From assembly GCA_013399305.1 (NCBI GenBank), contig VXAI01000162.1, positions 376,113-440,112 of the forward strand: a stretch of DNA of 64,000 nucleotides, read 5' to 3'. A model generated the notes under the pieces. That model was given only the letters and a program-made list of their open reading frames with translations. It did no database searches and was not told where the DNA came from. This document shows, piece by piece, positions 59,900 through 64,000 of the stretch (its first letter is position 1; every line of letters begins with the position of its first letter). Both the position numbers and the translations under genes were made by a program. Origin of the DNA: Rostratula benghalensis (lineage: Eukaryota; Chordata; Aves; Charadriiformes; Rostratulidae).

Positions 59900-60005
59900 C
59901 AAAAAGCCAAACAAACCAACCAAACAAAAAGCCACCCTGCCACCACCACCACATAGTGACAACACCACACCCCAAAAAAACAACAACAACCACCACACCA
60001 AAAAC
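59900..60005. repeat. C/A-rich low-complexity expansion inside CR1
   Basis: AAACCAACCAAACAAAAAGC, then CCACCACCACCACAT and AACAACAACAACC-type units, placed between the 3' UTR tail and the end of the RT frame. Normal CR1 UTR sequence is missing here, so a simple repeat has replaced or interrupted it. Confidence 0.8.
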
Positions 60006-60487
60006 CTCAGGCACTACAGCATTCCCTGAAATGCCACGTTGACATGGATGGGGACTCAACCACCTCCCTGGGCAGGTTGTTATTGTGCCTGACCACCCTC
60101 TCAGTAAAGTAATTCTTCCTAATATTCAGTCTAAACCTTCCCTTCTGTGACTTCAGAACATTTCCTGTGTTCCTGTGATTATTCACTTGGGAGAAGAGGC
60201 CAGGACTCACCTCTCTACAACCTCTTTTCAGGTACTTTTAGAGGGCAATGAGGTCTCCCCCCAGCTCTCTCTTTTCCAGACTAAACACGCCCAGTTCCCT
60301 CATCCTCTCCTCATAGGACTTTTCTCTAGACCCCTCACCAGTTTGGTAGCTCTCTTCTGGACACACTCCAGTGCTTCAATGTCCTTCTTGTAGTGAGGGG
60401 CCCAGAACTGAACACAGCACTCAAGGTGAGGCCTCACCAGTGCCGAGTACCAGAAGCATGATCACTTCCCTACTCCTGCTGGCCACG

Positions 60488-60931
60488 CTATTCCTGGTGC
60501 AGGCCAGGATGCTGATGGCCTTCTTGGCCACCTGGGCACACTGCTAGCTCATGGTAATCTGGCTGTCCTTTAACACCCCTATGTCCTTTTCTGCTGGGCA
60601 GCTTTTTCAGCCACTCTTCTCTATGCCTGTAGCATTCCCTGGGGTTGTTGTGACCAAAATGCAGGACTTGGCACTTGGCCTTATTGAACCTCCTCCCACT
60701 GGCCTTGGCCCATTGATTCAACCTGTCCAGGTCCCTCTGCAGAGCCTTCCGACCCTCAAGCAGATCAACACTCCCACCTAGTTTGGTGTGGTCTGCAAAC
60801 TTACTGAGGTTGCACTCAATCCCCTCATCCAGATCATCAATAAAGAGATTAAACAAGACTGGCCCCAAAACTGAGCCCTGGGGGACACCACTGGTGACCG
60901 GCTGCCAGCAAGATTTTACCCCATTAATCAC
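60488..60931 (-). pseudogene. CR1 RT palm fragment
   Basis: A 147-codon frame: '[19 protein letters not shown]', '[19 protein letters not shown]', '[19 protein letters not shown]', '[19 protein letters not shown]'. The second catalytic box is FADH in place of FADD, which removes one of the two metal-binding aspartates. A frameshift after '[10 protein letters not shown]' destroys the C-terminal part. The N-terminal RT half lies to the right beyond the TAG shared with the 18.2 kb copy. Confidence 0.88.
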
Positions 60932-61950
60932 TACTCTCTAGGCATGGCCATCCAGCCAGTTTTTTACCCAGTGGAGAATATACTTGTCTGTGCAATGCTT
61001 CTCCAGCTTCCCCAGGAGAACGCTGCGGGGGATGGTGTCAAAGGCCTTACCAAAGTCCAGGTAGACAACGTCCACAGCTTTCCCTGATCCAAAAGACGGG
61101 TCACATGGTCATAGAAAGAGATCAAGTTGGTTAAGCAGGACCACCTTTTCATGAACCCATGCTGACTGGCCCTGATCCTCTGGCTGCTCTGCAATTGCCA
61201 TGAGAGCTCACACAAGCTCATTCATGATGTCATAGAAACATAACCCTCATTGTAACTATGGTAGGAGGTAGAGAGGAATGTTGCTTCTATTTTTCATCTT
61301 CTAAATATTTATCCAAGGCTTGACTTTTCTATTTCTGACACAGAACTCAAGTTCACATTTTTCATGCATGTGTAAACCACACCACTAGCTTTGTCCCAGA
61401 GATCTATTCTTTATCACAACAGGGCTAAATTTGGCCCAGTACTTCACTGCAAATCATAGCAAACAACTTTTAGAATAGCTGTTGAGCTTCTAGGCATCTT
61501 TATCTTTAGGGCTCTTTCTTCAAAACTGAGCATAAAACAAGTTACCAATGCAAGAAAAAAATATATTATAAATAAATGATACTTTAAAAAATTAATCAGG
61601 AATCCTCTGTCCTAGACTGACTTGTGGTTTTCATATTTCACTTAAATTAACCTACAACTGAGGAAACCATAAGAAATAGATCGACCCACTGAGTGTCATG
61701 GCCTCACAAAGACAGGGCTATGTTATAAAAGGACTCTTTGCTAATAAATTACCAGGTCTTAGGATTACCACTAGAGAATACAACAAAGACACAGAGCCTT
61801 TGAAAATAAACATGTCCTTTGTTACAGTCACAAAGAATGGACTAATTCCCTCCACTCTCTTTTCTCTAATCCTTGGTCAGTGAAACACTCTTGCTCCTAG
61901 ATACAAAGGCAATATAGCAGAATCATTTACCTTACGTTGTACTCTAGGGT

Positions 61951-61976
61951 AATATATATATATATAAAAAAAAAAA
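61951..61976. repeat. (TA)n plus poly-A microsatellite
   Basis: About seven AT units directly followed by a run of A. Confidence 0.88.
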
Positions 61977-63246
61977 AGCTGCATGTTTTACTATATTTTC
62001 CACATCTATTGATAAAGCAAGTCACACATCTACTTTCTCACCTAGAATCCCTATGTGGATTATCCCAAGCAAAACACAGGCATGCGTATGAATCACAGTT
62101 TCCCTCCTGCAAAAAATAGTGATTGAGTCAGTGAATCCATCTCCCTTAGGGTCCCCTCTTCCACAGGGATTGCATGGATGACACATATTTACTGCAATTG
62201 CTCCTATACTGCAAAACCATTCCCTTTCCCAGTGAGGATGGCACTATAGGGAGTACCTAGCTGCTAATACACCCTTATTTTAGAACATGAAGACTCTCAA
62301 GGAGAAACTGAGTCTTCAAAAGCCTGCTAGACTTATCATGTGTAGTTTACTAGCTGTGTTGCAAACAGTCTGCATTGCTTCTAAATGAGAAATTTATGTA
62401 GAAAATTCAAGGCATAGAAAAAAAAAACCAAACTAAATACCATAGGACAGGTTATCCTGAATTTCCCTCTATGATGCATAAAATAGAGACTTCAGATGCT
62501 ACACGCTAGGAACCAAGGCTGTATAAAAATGTGGTCCTGCACGTATCAACCAGCAGAGGGGGCAGGACGAGCAAGGGACCTTCAAATGGTGAAAGCAATT
62601 TGCACTTCTATGTTTAGGGACAACACTGAAGAAGTTATTAAAATAGGTTTTGAAAAGAAGTCAGCTCCTACAACTAGTGGTAACTTCTCTGTATACAGTT
62701 CTGATAAGTGTACAACTTCATGTCATTACTTCTGCACTAGCATTACACTTCTTTCAATGGATATGGAGACTAGGGGTGATGGATTCCACAGCAGGTCCAT
62801 AAATCTGCCACATAATGAATGAACTTCATAATGACATATTTCAGAGAGGTATCCATACACAGTCACTTACATGCATTAAAACCTTTGAAAAAAATCTATT
62901 TTACGTGATCTTTTCAAGTGTTTCTACTTTAAAGATAAGAATTATGGCATGAAATGTTGCTATTAGTACTAAAATGAGAAGAAAGATTATGTCATTTAAC
63001 AGGAAATACAATGTAAATGCTTCTGTCTCAAAATTAGTATTTCTAAAAGCCTGCTCTTTGTCATTACTGATTAAAAGTCAATGATGCAACACCTATGTAT
63101 TTTACTCCCCCACAAAGACGTGGCCAGTGAGCACAGACGCAAAATGCTACACATTGCTGCAATTCTTCTTATTACTGTTGATGACAATGATGTTGCTGTT
63201 ATGCTTGATTTTATTTTATTCTATTTTACTGTGCAAATACTTTTTC

Positions 63247-63277
63247 ATATATATATACATATATATATGCATATGCA
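63247..63277. repeat. (AT)n / CATATG microsatellite
   Basis: ATATATATATACATATATATATGCATATGC, an imperfect AT repeat with C and G interruptions. Confidence 0.85.
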
Positions 63278-64000
63278 GAGCAAAACAGCAAGGGGAAAAA
63301 AATGTCTAGTAATACCCCCAAAAATATAATCTTTATACCTATTATATACAACTCTACAACAGCGTAGCCTCCACACACACTGAGAAGCAGTCCTTGTGTG
63401 CATCATGTTCTGCTGTACTTACCCAAAGGACAGAGTTTGTCTCACCTAACCTGAGATGCCAATAGCCTGAGCTGTTCACTGCAAGCTCTCTATAGAATAA
63501 AGGCAGACAAATAGGCAATTCTAGAGCACAATCTATCTGAATTATTTCAGACATATAAATTAGGATAAGATGAACTGTGCCCTAGAAAGAGGCCTAGGGT
63601 GATCAGATCAGCTGTAGAAGTCTGCATTTGGTAAATGAACCCCACCCACGCTTGTCTGCTCCAGAGGGCCCATCGTCACAACAGGCCAGGCAGGCAAAGG
63701 GCAAAAGCTGAAGCACTCACAAACTCCAGCAGTGCTCTTACATCTCACTGCTCTATGCACTGAACACACTGGTTTGGGGGGGATTTTGTGTCCATAGTGT
63801 CCTTCTTATTTTTAATTAAAGGATTCCAACTTCAGTGAGTGAATTTGTCTCAAATCCAAAAGTAAAGAAATAAAAAAACCTAATAATCCCGTATTATCTC
63901 TCAGACTGACCTATGCTCTAAAGCTATCTTCATGCTTCATTGAAGAGCCTCTGCCTAGAATTTTGCCGCAGGCTCGCTCATTTCCTGATATAGCCGTAGA

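Larger units (their letters stand above)
59834..61215 (-). mobile_element. CR1 LINE, longest minus-strand copy
   Basis: About 1.38 kb. The left end AAATCACAGAATCACAGAAT is the complement of a complete 3' tail. The UTR is interrupted by a C/A-rich stretch (about 59900-60005). The RT complement then runs right to the block-2 region and stops near GAGAGCTCACACAAGCTC. The segment 60531-61071 is about 97% identical to 17818-18358 of the other minus-strand copy and shares its in-frame stop. The left part is only about 83% identical to it. ORF1 and the endonuclease are absent. Confidence 0.95.
61216..64000. other. Unique AT-rich sequence, no gene recognised
   Basis: Microsatellites at 61951-61976 and 63247-63277 are listed separately. 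The frame at 62496-62822 (+, 108 codons) has no recognised domain. Nothing indicates an exon or RNA gene. Confidence 0.45.

Overview
The window looks like nuclear DNA of a bird, probably a songbird. It is AT-rich and has no bacterial-type gene layout. Its recognisable repeats are almost all CR1 LINEs, the dominant avian retrotransposon, with the usual 3' ends built on ATTCTATG/TGATTCT units. Two endogenous-retrovirus LTRs, at 33.9-34.3 kb and 36.4-36.8 kb, begin with TGTCATGGTTTAACC-like and TGTTGTGGTTTAGG-like termini that I associate with passerine genomes; that lineage call is an inference from recall. No L1, Alu or mammalian SINE was seen. I found no host protein-coding exon, rRNA, tRNA, CRISPR array or CpG island. 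Nearly all open frames are chance frames or pieces of dead CR1 reverse transcriptase (RT). The window reads as intergenic or deep intronic sequence.

Layout: 1-14 kb is unique AT-rich sequence with small CR1 pieces at 3.2, 6.0, 7.05 and 10.4 kb, a tandem duplication at 2.6 kb, a GC-rich block at 4.1 kb and a 95-base assembly gap at 12.3 kb. From 14.0 to 21.9 kb is a CR1 cluster: a minus-strand copy (arm A), two more minus-strand copies, then a plus-strand copy (arm B). From 22 to 33 kb is mostly unique sequence with an ancient CR1/L3-like piece at 23.2 kb and a CR1 at 25.5 kb. From 33 to 37 kb lie a probable solo LTR and a second LTR fragment. From 37 to 59.8 kb is unique sequence interrupted by the longest plus-strand CR1 (44.2-45.5 kb). 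From 59.8 to 61.2 kb is a last minus-strand CR1, followed by unique sequence to the end.

The most notable structure is the inverted pair of arms A and B. A core of 1,043 bases (14154-15196 against 20841-21883) matches base for base in reverse complement, while sequence just outside the core differs by about 12-17%, and arm B lacks 83 bases that arm A keeps. This step from no differences to double-digit divergence suggests recent arm-to-arm gene conversion, or else an assembly copy error. Two other minus-strand CR1 copies, 43 kb apart (17.3 and 59.8 kb), share the same in-frame stop codon and a tract of about 97% identity flanked by regions of about 83-87% identity. The 17.3 kb copy also ends in a perfect 16-base foldback at its 5' junction.

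I did not find a new functional system. The interest here is in repeat biology: conversion, shared dead-source propagation and foldback insertion. Comparisons were made by eye, so percentages are approximate.
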